Shown one piece after another: positions 55,046-62,739 of a stretch of 64,000 nucleotides of DNA (positions are counted from its first letter, which is position 1; the number at the start of each line of letters is the position of its first letter). The stretch spans positions 1,364,001-1,428,000 of the forward strand of contig NZ_JAASQJ010000001.1 in the NCBI RefSeq assembly GCF_011762185.1. The letters run 5' to 3'. This DNA is from Dyadobacter arcticus (GTDB lineage: Bacteria; Bacteroidota; Bacteroidia; Cytophagales; Spirosomataceae). Below the pieces are notes generated by a model, which worked only from the letters and a program-made list of their open reading frames with translations, was not told the DNA's origin and did no database searches. Made by a program: the position numbers and the translations under genes.

Positions 55046-55462
55046 TTACCTGATAAAAATCGTGGAGTCTTTCAAATCCACTTTAAATTTCTGTCGTGTT
55101 TTCAGGCCATCAATCACACCAAATTCATGGCTGAGCACTTTTCCGTTTAGTATTGTCGCCTGGACTTCGAACACTCCATTCTTTACATCTTTTAGATTTG
55201 AGAGTGTGATTCCCATGCTCACATCTTTGGAATTTGGTGCGGATGCGGTGTTAAGCGATGAGTTAGGTGAATATCCTGTTGGAGATGTTGAGTCAATATA
55301 GATTCGTGAACTGTCTTTCGCGTAGACAATTATTCTTGAATATTTACTCTGACCAGCATTATGCATTAGGAAGTAGACCGTTTCATTTTCTTTGTACAAG
55401 GGATGGAAGTCACACGATAAAAATGCCAGATTTATTAAAATAGCTAAAAGAGTCTTTTTCAT
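55046..55462 (-). CDS. Small lipoprotein, paralogue A of a tandem pair
   Basis: 138 residues from the ATG at 55462 (MKKTLLAILINLAFLSC); an ATG nine codons upstream is possible. Lipobox FLSC, then DFHPLYKENETVYFLMHNAG and a beta-rich body. The last 20 residues (VIDGLKTRQKFKVDLKDST) are the same as in the neighbouring paralogue, and about 60 bases of DNA there are almost identical, while the middle has diverged. The function is unknown. A terminator lies upstream, so it may be read through or have its own promoter. Confidence 0.65.
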   Translation of the reverse strand: MKKTLLAILINLAFLSCDFHPLYKENETVYFLMHNAGQSKYSRIIVYAKDSSRIYIDSTSPTGYSPNSSLNTASAPNSKDVSMGITLSNLKDVKNGVFEVQATILNGKVLSHEFGVIDGLKTRQKFKVDLKDSTIFIR

Positions 55463-55502
55463 AAATTTTTTCGTTTCATGGTAGATCAATTATTAATCAG
55501 GT

Positions 55503-55536
55503 AAAAAAGTGGGGACGCTGGTCTCAGAGCATCCCC
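55503..55536 (-). terminator. Terminator between the paralogous lipoprotein genes
   Basis: On the minus strand GGGGATGCT pairs with AGCGTCCCC (one mismatch), followed by ACTTTTTT. It follows paralogue B and precedes paralogue A. Confidence 0.75.
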
Positions 55537-55542
55537 ATTTTC

Positions 55543-55944
55543 TTACCTGATTACAATCGTGGAATCTTTCAAATCCACTTTAAATTTCTGTCGTGTTTTC
55601 AGGCCATCAATCACACCAAATTCTTTACTTAGGAATTTGCCACTTAGCATAGTAACCTGTGCTTCAAATACCCCGTCTTTGACATCTTTAAGCTTTGATA
55701 AAGTGATCCCGAGCGAAACTCCGTCTGAGCTTGGTAAGTTGCCTTGTGATGGCGTTGAATCAACATAATTGTTCAAACTGTCTTTGGCGTAGACTAGGAT
55801 AAGTGCGTAGGCGCTGTTACCCACATTGTTGATTTGGAAAAGTACCGTTTCATTTTCCTTATAAAAGGGATGAAAGTCACACGATAAAAAAGCCAGCCCG
55901 AAAAGTAGAGTAGTAAGGAAGGCTTTTATTTTGTCGATCTCCAT
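55543..55944 (-). CDS. Small lipoprotein, paralogue B of a tandem pair
   Basis: 133 residues. Lipobox LAFLSC (Cys22) and the same N-terminal (CDFHPFYKENETV) and C-terminal (EFGVIDGLKTRQKFKVDLKD) blocks as paralogue A, with a different central part. It starts 8 bases after the stop of the HHW-type protein fragment upstream, so it belongs to the same transcription unit. A periplasmic partner or protector of the upstream protein is one possibility (inference). Confidence 0.68.
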   Translation of the reverse strand: MEIDKIKAFLTTLLFGLAFLSCDFHPFYKENETVLFQINNVGNSAYALILVYAKDSLNNYVDSTPSQGNLPSSDGVSLGITLSKLKDVKDGVFEAQVTMLSGKFLSKEFGVIDGLKTRQKFKVDLKDSTIVIR

Positions 55945-55952
55945 ATTCTTAG

Positions 55953-56477
55953 CTAATTATTAATATGAACTAGGTGTTGATTGGGACTTGATAAATCATT
56001 GTATAATCTGTTCCAAACATCGATAACTTCTTGTTGTGTGTTGATGCTACCATGCCAGGAAAGGATATCATTAACGGGATGCATCGCGCAGGAATTACCT
56101 TTGCCATTCATATTGTCAATGATCTGTCCATCAGTAGGCATTTTTCTCAACGGACCGATCCCCCATTTTGTCTCATTTTTCATCCATTCTCTGGCTGACA
56201 TATTATTGTGCAGGTCCATGGCAGCGTTATCAAATTTATTTTGAACGCCCTGATTCGTTAACTCATGCTTCGAAGTTGCTGTTCGCACGAAGGCCAGGGC
56301 ATTGTCTTCTCCGACGGCTGCGCCAAGGATGATCTGACGGATTGCAAAGCAGGTCCATACGGCATGTAATTTCGCATTGGTTTTGGTTCCGTCCGGGCCG
56401 TTGAAGGATACTTTTGCCATGATAGCAGCTGCCGAGTAGAAACTGGCCCTTGCAGGATGCAGTAGGAGGTATTCCAT
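55953..56477 (-). CDS. C-terminal part of a probable DUF6973-like lipoprotein, frame-broken from 56555-57025
   Basis: 174 residues from the first ATG, but the frame is open without a stop back to 56588 and encodes a plausible continuation (RDIVPKVAEYIRKKKKQG). This suggests that it is the second half of the gene upstream, which ends in another frame at 56555. Histidine-bearing motifs NAKLHAVW, SKHELTNQG and MDLHNN resemble what I recall as DUF6973, a domain of unknown function with an enzyme-like conserved His/Asp set. If translated on its own it would lack the lipoprotein signal. Confidence 0.5.
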   Translation of the reverse strand: MEYLLLHPARASFYSAAAIMAKVSFNGPDGTKTNAKLHAVWTCFAIRQIILGAAVGEDNALAFVRTATSKHELTNQGVQNKFDNAAMDLHNNMSAREWMKNETKWGIGPLRKMPTDGQIIDNMNGKGNSCAMHPVNDILSWHGSINTQQEVIDVWNRLYNDLSSPNQHLVHINN

Positions 56478-56554
56478 CTCAGGTGTGCTGGTATAGGTGA
56501 CATCGGCTCCAGTTGTTTTTTCGCCTTGTTTCTTTTTCTTCCTTATATATTCTG

Positions 56555-56588
56555 CTACTTTGGGAACGATATCACGTTCAGAAATGTC
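56555..56588 (-). other. Overlap of the two reading frames with slippery heptamer CCCAAAG before the stop
   Basis: The upstream frame ends TTC CCA AAG TAG. The heptamer C-CCA-AAG has the X-XXY-YYZ form, and a -1 slip there moves exactly into the downstream open frame (CCC AAA GTA GCA GAA). Either a programmed frameshift, a disabling indel within these 34 bases, or a sequencing error would explain it. No strong downstream hairpin was seen. Confidence 0.55.
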
Positions 56589-57025
56589 TCATAAAATGCG
56601 GAAATGATCTCAGACTTTTCCCGCACTTGTTCAGTCGTTGTTATTTCCGGGAAGTCCTTGAATATCCTCCTTAAATCCTTTTCTGAAATATCTGTCTCCC
56701 AACTCAGGTCAGGATATTTTTTTAAGTGCGGAATAATAATGGCGTTTAATTCTTCGTAGGAAAGTCCACCTTCTTCCCCGGTTTCACGGGCATTGCCATT
56801 CTCTTTTAAGGAATTATAGTAATCTGCAAATTCTTCCTCTGACTGATTAAAAAGCTCTTTTGGAAAGTCAGTTGTGACGATTGCCTTTTCGCCCATGAAA
56901 TCAATGATTTCGGTTTTTACAATTTCGGGCTGGATTGAAGTTTTTGCTACTTCCTGTTCTTTACAAGAGAAGATGATGAAGGCGATTGCAGATGAAAGGA
57001 CTGCGATTTTAAAGTTAAAATGCAT
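56555..57025 (-). CDS. N-terminal part of the same lipoprotein gene
   Basis: 156 residues. Lipobox FIIFSC (Cys21) followed by a charged, helical region (KELFNQSEEEFADYYNSLKENGN, SYEELNAIIIPHLKKYPDLSWETDISEKDLRRIFKDFPEITTTEQV). It ends YETFLNVISFPK directly at the slippery site. Alone it has no recognisable catalytic motif. With the downstream frame it would form a protein of about 345 residues: lipid anchor, helical linker and C-terminal His-rich domain. Confidence 0.6.
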   Translation of the reverse strand: MHFNFKIAVLSSAIAFIIFSCKEQEVAKTSIQPEIVKTEIIDFMGEKAIVTTDFPKELFNQSEEEFADYYNSLKENGNARETGEEGGLSYEELNAIIIPHLKKYPDLSWETDISEKDLRRIFKDFPEITTTEQVREKSEIISAFYETFLNVISFPK

Positions 57026-57070
57026 AAATTGTTAATGTTTAAATGATTTTCAATTATTTAAATTGTGTAT

Positions 57071-57109
57071 TCCCACCCTCTCGAGACCAATCCAGGGGTG
57101 GGACTTTTT
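57071..57109 (+). other. Terminator-like hairpin on the plus strand without an upstream gene
   Basis: TCCCACCC and GGGTGGGA pair (57071-57078 with 57096-57103), followed by CTTTTTG. No plus-strand gene lies upstream within this stretch. On the minus strand it would be in the leader of the lipoprotein gene. The remainder of 57026-57293 shows nothing else except the terminator below. Confidence 0.5.
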
Positions 57110-57228
57110 GTGTAAGTTATTTGACTATTGGTTACAAAATAAGTGAGGAGAGATCGCAATTATCCAGCGGTCACAGCAATTAGCAGACGGTATGCTAAGG
57201 ATGTAAATAGTTATGACGTAGGAGCATG

Positions 57229-57257
57229 AAAAAAAGCAACCCAAAAGAGTTGCTTTT
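57229..57257 (-). terminator. Rho-independent terminator of the nnr gene
   Basis: On the minus strand AAAAGCAAC and GTTGCTTTT pair with an 8-base loop and run into a stretch of U. Confidence 0.85.
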
Positions 57258-57293
57258 AAAGATTCTGTAAGGTTTACCGAAATTCAAAACTCA

Positions 57294-58775
57294 TCACCAC
57301 CCCAAATAATCAACCACATCCGATGCAATCAGTGCGCTTTGTCCTTTTTTTTCTGCGGCCCGGTCGCCTGCCGAGCCATGCTGGTAGACGCCCAGGATTG
57401 CGGCTTCTGCGGGACTGTATTTTTGGGCAAGAAGGCTGGTGATGATTCCGGTCAGAACATCCCCTGTTCCGCCTGTTGCCATTCCGGGATTGCCTGTGGA
57501 ATTGAAATGTACGTCGCCATTTGGCAGAATTACCGCAGTGTTAGCACCTTTTAAGCAAATGATAACCTTGTATTTTAGCGCAAAATCTCTTCCTATCTCC
57601 AATCTATCATATTCATTTATGCTATCTCCCGCCAGTCGCTGAAATTCTTTTGGATGCGGTGTTAAAATCGTGTTTTCAGGTAATTTATCATACAAAGCTC
57701 TATTCTGCGATAAAAGGTTAAGGGCGTCGGCGTCAAGGATTACAGATACTTTTGCAGTTTCCAGCAATGTTTCAAGCATTTTGGCAGTCATTATATTCTG
57801 GCCAATGCCAGGGCCGATACCAATTGCCGAATACGTCTCCAAATCAGGCAGTTCTGTAATGAATTTAGCATCGCTATCTGTCAAAGCCATGGCTTCCGGG
57901 ATAGAGATTTGGATAATATCATTGCCGCACGATGGCAAATGCATGGTTAACAAACCAACGCCTGATCTCAGACATGCTTTTCCTGACAACACAGCAGCGC
58001 CCATTTTGCCATAACTTCCTGCAATGAGCAAGGCATGCCCAAAGGTTCCTTTGTGGGAAAATTTATCGCGTGGCCGGATGATGGTTTCCGCATCACTTTT
58101 CTCGGTATAATGATAAGGTGTTTCGGTCTTCTCAATATATTCCTGACTTAAACCAATGTTCACCAAATGCCAATCGCCTGTAAATTTCGCATTTTGCGGA
58201 AGCATAAAAGCCAGTTTTGGGACTTGGAAAGCCACGGTAAAATCGGGTTCAATGATGATATCTTCTTTTTGGTTGGGCTGATCGGCATAAAGGCCGCTTG
58301 CGATATCGATCGAAACCAGTTTGTTGGGCAGGCCGTTCAATTTAATAATTACCTCAGCCAGTATCCCTTCCACCGGTCTGGATAATCCCGATCCCAATAA
58401 GGCATCAATGCAAACAACATTTGCTGGAATACCAGGAAAATCCTCCATTGACTGCAAATGAATCGGCTGCAAATGATCCTTTAATCTCAGCAAATTGCTC
58501 TGAAAATCTTCAGAAGCGTTGGAAGTATAATCAATGATGGTAACCCTTACGTCATAACTTTTGATGCTCAATATTCTCGCAATTGCCAGTCCGTCACCAC
58601 CATTGTTGCCTTTTCCGCAAAAAATATGAACCGGTCTGGTGTTGACAAATTGATTAGTAAACCATCCTGCAAAAGCATTGGAAGCACGTTCCATCAAATC
58701 AAGGGATGAAACCGGCTCATGTTTAATGGTATATGCATCCAGCTCACGAATTTGGCTGACATTCAGAATTTTCAT
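57294..58775 (-). CDS. nnr: Bifunctional NAD(P)H-hydrate epimerase / ADP-dependent NAD(P)H-hydrate dehydratase
   Basis: 493 residues in two fused domains. The N-terminal YjeF_N domain (1-215; HIFCGKGNNGGDGLAIAR, CIDALLGSGLSRPVEG, VSIDIASGLYAD) epimerises damaged (hydrated) NAD(P)H. The C-terminal ribokinase-like domain (about 225-493; HKGTFGHALLIAGSYGKMGAAVLSGKACLRSG, LDADALNLL, TPHPKEFQRL and TGGTGDVLTGIITSLLAQ) dehydrates it using ADP. Together they form a metabolite-repair enzyme. It is a single gene with its own terminator, divergent from rplS. Confidence 0.95.
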   Translation of the reverse strand: MKILNVSQIRELDAYTIKHEPVSSLDLMERASNAFAGWFTNQFVNTRPVHIFCGKGNNGGDGLAIARILSIKSYDVRVTIIDYTSNASEDFQSNLLRLKDHLQPIHLQSMEDFPGIPANVVCIDALLGSGLSRPVEGILAEVIIKLNGLPNKLVSIDIASGLYADQPNQKEDIIIEPDFTVAFQVPKLAFMLPQNAKFTGDWHLVNIGLSQEYIEKTETPYHYTEKSDAETIIRPRDKFSHKGTFGHALLIAGSYGKMGAAVLSGKACLRSGVGLLTMHLPSCGNDIIQISIPEAMALTDSDAKFITELPDLETYSAIGIGPGIGQNIMTAKMLETLLETAKVSVILDADALNLLSQNRALYDKLPENTILTPHPKEFQRLAGDSINEYDRLEIGRDFALKYKVIICLKGANTAVILPNGDVHFNSTGNPGMATGGTGDVLTGIITSLLAQKYSPAEAAILGVYQHGSAGDRAAEKKGQSALIASDVVDYLGW

Positions 58776-58815
58776 AATAGTAGTCCGGGATTTTTACAAT
58801 TAAAGCCTTTTAAAC

Positions 58816-58846
58816 TTTCAGATAAGGGGAAAAAATCTTAGCTTTG
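58816..58846 (+). promoter_or_regulatory. rplS promoter and leader start
   Basis: TTTC (58816-58819), 19-base spacer, TAGCTTTG (58839-58846): a good Bacteroidota promoter. The leader of roughly 85 bases contains GGGG-CGTCA-CCCC (58880-58892) and other short pairing segments and may be a ribosomal-protein autoregulatory leader. Confidence 0.65.
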
Positions 58847-58937
58847 CACTCGTTTTTTGCAAGGCTGTTTTGAATGAAGGGGCGTCACCCCGTCCGCTGG
58901 AAGCAAGCTATCATTTTAATCCATAAAAGCATTCGTC

Positions 58938-59300
58938 ATGAGCGAACTTATTAAACTCGTAGAAGCTACGATTGAAAATCGTAAATCCGAGTATCCTGAC
59001 TTCGGGTCAGGCGACACGATTAACGTACACGTGAAGATCCGTGAGGGTAACAAAGAACGTGTTCAGCAATTTCAAGGTACTGTCATGCAACGTCGTAATC
59101 TTAGCGGAAGCGGCGAGACTTTCACAGTACGGAAAATTTCAAATGGCATCGCGGTGGAACGTGTTTTCCCAATCCTTTCGCCAAGTATCGCTAAAATCGA
59201 AATGATTCGTCGCGGTAGAGTACGCCGTTCACGCCTTTTCTATCTTCGTGGACGTCAAGGTAAAGCCGCTCGTATTAAAGAGCTTAAAGTTTCGAAGTAA
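58938..59300 (+). CDS. rplS: 50S ribosomal protein L19
   Basis: 120 residues, the normal length. Conserved sequence: [58 protein letters not shown]. It lies at the 30S-50S interface. It is monocistronic here (trmD and rimM, frequent neighbours elsewhere, are absent), with its own promoter and terminator. Confidence 0.98.
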   Translation: MSELIKLVEATIENRKSEYPDFGSGDTINVHVKIREGNKERVQQFQGTVMQRRNLSGSGETFTVRKISNGIAVERVFPILSPSIAKIEMIRRGRVRRSRLFYLRGRQGKAARIKELKVSK

Positions 59301-59325
59301 GATTGTTTTCTTCGGACAAAAATTT

Positions 59326-59360
59326 AAAACCCTGCAGGCGATTTTTTCTTGCAGGGTTTT
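59326..59360 (+). terminator. Rho-independent terminator of rplS
   Basis: AAAACCCTGCA and TGCAGGGTTTT form a perfect 11-bp stem with a 13-base loop, followed by GTTGTTTT. Confidence 0.88.
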
Positions 59361-59445
59361 GTTGTTTTGTAGCCAGGTAAAAGAAGCTATTAGCTGTTAG
59401 CTTTTAGCTCTAGTACTATCGGTTTTATTTATGCGCTTATTTCTT

Positions 59446-60243
59446 ATGGAAATTACATTTTATAAGTATCAGGGAACGGGGAATGATTTTGTGATGATCG
59501 ATGATCGTTCGCAGACTTTTCCAGTTTCGAAATCATTGATTGCTTCTATTTGCCATCGCAGGTTTGGGATAGGCTCCGATGGACTCATTCTTTTGCAAAA
59601 TGCAGAAGGTTATGATTTCAAAATGGTATACTTCAATGCGGACGGAGGAGAAGGCAGCATGTGCGGCAATGGCGGACGTTGCGTTGCCCGATTTGCAAGC
59701 GATCTTGGCCTGTTTTCCGGAATGGCAAAATTTATTGCGGTCGATGGTGAACATGAAGCTACCGTTTCCAATGAAGTGATCGAATTAAAAATGACTGGTG
59801 TAACAGATGTTCAGCAGTATGAGGATTATGACTTTATAAACACCGGCTCGCCTCATTACATTACTTATGTAGACCAGGTTGAGGATGTAGATGTTGTAAA
59901 CATTGGCAGCGAAATACGTTATGGGTCAGTTTATGGCCCGCAGGGAGGCACGAATGCGAATTTTGTGGAAGTGATCGAAGAAAATCACCTGAGCGTCAGA
60001 ACTTATGAGCGTGGTGTCGAGGATGAAACTTTCAGTTGTGGGACGGGTGTTACGGCTTGCGCTTTATCGGCCAGCATAAGAAACGGTTGGAGCAGCCCGA
60101 TCACCGTCGAAACAATTGGGGGAACATTAGAAGTAGCGTTCGCTCAAACGGCAGAAGGTGAATTCGGCGACATTATCCTAAAAGGTCCAGCGGTAAGAGT
60201 TTTTGAAGGGAGCCTGGATATTCCTTCTACTCCGATTCTATAA
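59446..60243 (+). CDS. dapF: Diaminopimelate epimerase
   Basis: 265 residues from the ATG at 59446 (MEITFYKYQGTGNDF); an ATG five codons upstream is less likely. It converts LL- to meso-diaminopimelate for lysine and peptidoglycan. The catalytic cysteine pair is present: Cys73 (GSMCGNGGRC) and Cys198 (ETFSCGTGVTACA). The 3' end overlaps the convergent rhodanese gene by 17 bases. Confidence 0.96.
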   Translation: MEITFYKYQGTGNDFVMIDDRSQTFPVSKSLIASICHRRFGIGSDGLILLQNAEGYDFKMVYFNADGGEGSMCGNGGRCVARFASDLGLFSGMAKFIAVDGEHEATVSNEVIELKMTGVTDVQQYEDYDFINTGSPHYITYVDQVEDVDVVNIGSEIRYGSVYGPQGGTNANFVEVIEENHLSVRTYERGVEDETFSCGTGVTACALSASIRNGWSSPITVETIGGTLEVAFAQTAEGEFGDIILKGPAVRVFEGSLDIPSTPIL

Positions 60244-60529
60244 TGCCGCCTTTTACGTGAAAAATTTTCTTGCTCATCCACTCCGGAACTCGGCAATAGT
60301 CCATCGCGGCAACTTTACTTCGCACGCCATTGGTACAAATTACAATGAGGTTTTGATAAGAGTCCAATAAGCTTCTCTTCTCCCTGATTTCAGCCAAAGG
60401 AATGTTAATCCCACCTTCATTAAATTCTTCAAATTCCCAGATTTCCCGTACGTCTATCAGCATTGAATCTGGTTTCTGGCTCAACTCAATTGCAGTCTTC
60501 AAGTCAATATCAGAATAGGTATTTCTCAT
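60227..60529 (-). CDS. Single-domain rhodanese-like sulfurtransferase
   Basis: 100 residues. One rhodanese module with SMLIDVREIWEFEEFNEGGINIPL and the active loop CTNGVRS, in which Cys65 should carry the persulfide. It is cytoplasmic. Small proteins of this type move sulfur for cofactor or tRNA modification; the acceptor is unknown. Confidence 0.88.
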   Translation of the reverse strand: MRNTYSDIDLKTAIELSQKPDSMLIDVREIWEFEEFNEGGINIPLAEIREKRSLLDSYQNLIVICTNGVRSKVAAMDYCRVPEWMSKKIFHVKGGIIESE

Positions 60530-60553
60530 CAGGAACGTGATATAAAAATATTA

Positions 60554-60578
60554 CCGGCCATTTTTTAAAAATGGCCGG
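60554..60578 (-). terminator. Terminator of the DEAD-box helicase gene
   Basis: CCGGCCATTTTT and AAAAATGGCCGG are perfect 12-base arms separated by one base; in RNA the GC-rich part forms the stem. A TATTTTTA tract follows on the minus strand. Confidence 0.75.
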
Positions 60579-60606
60579 CAATGAAAAGTCGAAATTGTCG
60601 CCCTTT

Positions 60607-61746
60607 TTAGCGAATGCTGTATGGGTGATCGTTCACGACCGGGATATTTTTCGCGATTAATTTGTGAATGTCTTTCAAAAATACCTTTTCTTCCCTGTCA
60701 CAAAATGAGAATGCGGTACCCTTTGCTCCCGCCCGTCCTGTACGGCCAATTCGGTGAACGTAAGTTTCAGGGATATTGGGAATTTCGTAGTTAATCACGT
60801 GCGTCAGATCATCCACATCAATTCCGCGTGCCGCAATATCTGTCGCTACCAAAACCCGGGTTGCCTGGCTTTTGAAATTCTTCAATGCATTCTGACGCGC
60901 ATTTTGGGATTTGTTGCCGTGAATCGCTTCGGAACTCACACCTGCTTTCCGTAAAACCTTTACCACTTTATCAGCACCATGCTTTGTTCTGGTGAAAACC
61001 AGGGCAGTAGCAATGGACTGATCTTCCAGAATGTGAAGCAGCAATGAATTTTTGTCCGATTTATCAACGTAAAATAATGATTGACGAATCGTTTCAGCAG
61101 TGGAAGAAACAGGAGTTACTTCCACTTTTACGGGGCTTCTGAGGATCGTATCAGCTAATGTGACGATGGCAGGAGGCATGGTTGCGGAAAAGAACAATGA
61201 CTGTCTTTTCGCAGGTAAAAGTTTTATTATTTTTTTTACATCATGCACAAATCCCATGTCCAGCATGCGGTCTGCTTCGTCAAGGACAAAGAATTCCAGT
61301 TGATTGAGCTTGATAAAACCCTGGTTGATCAAATCCAGCAAGCGACCGGGAGTTGCAATCAAAATATCAACACCTCTATGCAATGCATCGGTTTGCGGTT
61401 TTTGCCCAACACCACCGAAAACGACAGTATGTCTAATACCAGTATGACGGCCGTAAGCTGCAAAACTTTCACCAATCTGAATAGCCAGCTCACGGGTTGG
61501 CGTTAAAATCAATGCCCGAATCCTGCTTTTTTCCGACGTTCTCTCCGCGTTATTATAAAGTAACTGAAGCATTGGAATTGCGAAAGCAGCAGTCTTGCCG
61601 GTGCCCGTTTGTGCGCAGCCCAGTAAGTCTTTTTGATCTAAAATAATGGGGATGGCTTTTGCCTGAATTGGCGTAGGTGTTGTATAACCTTCTTCTTTCA
61701 GAGCCTTAATAATAGGCTCAATGAGTCTTAAATCTTGAAATATCAT
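60607..61746 (-). CDS. DEAD-box ATP-dependent RNA helicase, RhlE-like
   Basis: 379 residues: the helicase core with almost no C-terminal tail. All motifs are present: Q motif [15 protein letters not shown], Ia [29 protein letters not shown] and [12 protein letters not shown]. RhlE-type enzymes remodel rRNA precursors and cold-stabilised structures. The 169-base upstream region contains a small hairpin (AAACGGTC TTAT GACCGGTTT near 61798-61817) that could lie in a long leader, as in cold-inducible helicases (inference). Confidence 0.93.
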   Translation of the reverse strand: MIFQDLRLIEPIIKALKEEGYTTPTPIQAKAIPIILDQKDLLGCAQTGTGKTAAFAIPMLQLLYNNAERTSEKSRIRALILTPTRELAIQIGESFAAYGRHTGIRHTVVFGGVGQKPQTDALHRGVDILIATPGRLLDLINQGFIKLNQLEFFVLDEADRMLDMGFVHDVKKIIKLLPAKRQSLFFSATMPPAIVTLADTILRSPVKVEVTPVSSTAETIRQSLFYVDKSDKNSLLLHILEDQSIATALVFTRTKHGADKVVKVLRKAGVSSEAIHGNKSQNARQNALKNFKSQATRVLVATDIAARGIDVDDLTHVINYEIPNIPETYVHRIGRTGRAGAKGTAFSFCDREEKVFLKDIHKLIAKNIPVVNDHPYSIR

Positions 61747-61856
61747 TTGATTTTTGATGACTGTTCAAGATCGAATCCAAACAGTCTGAATATATAAAAC
61801 GGTCTTATGACCGGTTTCATAACAGAACTAAGTTTTTAAACGTTCAGTCAATATAC

Positions 61857-61888
61857 TTCGCACGATTTTGAGGGAATGATTAAATTTG
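61857..61888 (+). promoter_or_regulatory. Candidate promoter of the 61.9 kb gene
   Basis: TTCG (61857-61860), 20-base spacer, exact TAAATTTG (61881-61888), 27 bases before the ATG at 61916. Confidence 0.5.
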
Positions 61889-61915
61889 ATCTTCATTCAT
61901 CAACTTTATTTAAAT

Positions 61916-62734
61916 ATGTTAAGAGCAATTACCCTATCCGTTATATTATCCCTGCTTATTTTTTCTGCCAAAGCACAGGATATCCTCGTAAAAAGAAATG
62001 GCAAAACAATTGATGGAAAAGTCACCGAAGTCGGCATTGACCGGGTTTCTTATAAAATTAGCAATGATGCGAACAGCGCTGTTTTTGTAATCAGAAAGAG
62101 TGAGTTAAACCGGATTGAATTTCAAAACGGGCAGACAGTTTTTCTCAATGACCGTATTGAATCAGGCGGCAAACGGGCGGAGGTAGTCGATACCGAGGAT
62201 TATGGCAGAAGTATGGTCAGCTTTTCACCATTTAAGGCATTGGACAGTGGACCAGGTATTGGACTGAGCTATGAGTTTCTGGTTGACAAACGCAAGTACA
62301 TCGGCGTTATCCTGCCATTTACTATGACATTTCCTGATCGTTATAACTATCTTTTTGATTCGGCCGGCAATCGCTCGGAGATGTACTATTTTTCTCCCGG
62401 ATTGAAAATATACCCGTTTGGACAGCGGAAAGTCACTTATGCAGTAGGGCCGCATGTTTTTACAGGTTTTGGGAGAGGCTACACAAACTCTTCTATTTAT
62501 GATCCTGTTACAGGGATATATAAAACCGTACAGGGAAGAGTTACCAATTTTAGATTGGGCGTAATGGTTAATAATTATATCAATTTCCAGATTACCCCAA
62601 GATTCCAGCTCGGATTAAACGCTGGACTAGGTTCGCGCTATGTAGATAGGGAAACTACTCCGTCCAATGTTACGAACCGGGGAGGAATTAACATTACCGG
62701 TGAATTCAATTTCAGTTTTGGATTGCGTTTTTAA
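61916..62734 (+). CDS. Hypothetical exported protein with outer-membrane-barrel-like C-terminus
   Basis: 272 residues from the ATG at 61916 (MLRAITLSVILSLLIFSAKAQ; signal peptide about 1-20). Residues 22-70 (DILVKRNGKTIDGKVTEVGIDRVSYKI, FVIRKSELNRIEFQNGQ) form a small beta-domain often seen at the start of Bacteroidota surface proteins. The rest alternates hydrophobic residues as in an 8-strand barrel and ends with an aromatic FSFGLRF, the usual barrel C-terminus. The function is unknown. It is convergent with the carboxypeptidase gene. Confidence 0.7.
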   Translation: MLRAITLSVILSLLIFSAKAQDILVKRNGKTIDGKVTEVGIDRVSYKISNDANSAVFVIRKSELNRIEFQNGQTVFLNDRIESGGKRAEVVDTEDYGRSMVSFSPFKALDSGPGIGLSYEFLVDKRKYIGVILPFTMTFPDRYNYLFDSAGNRSEMYYFSPGLKIYPFGQRKVTYAVGPHVFTGFGRGYTNSSIYDPVTGIYKTVQGRVTNFRLGVMVNNYINFQITPRFQLGLNAGLGSRYVDRETTPSNVTNRGGINITGEFNFSFGLRF

Positions 62735-62739
62735 TCCTA

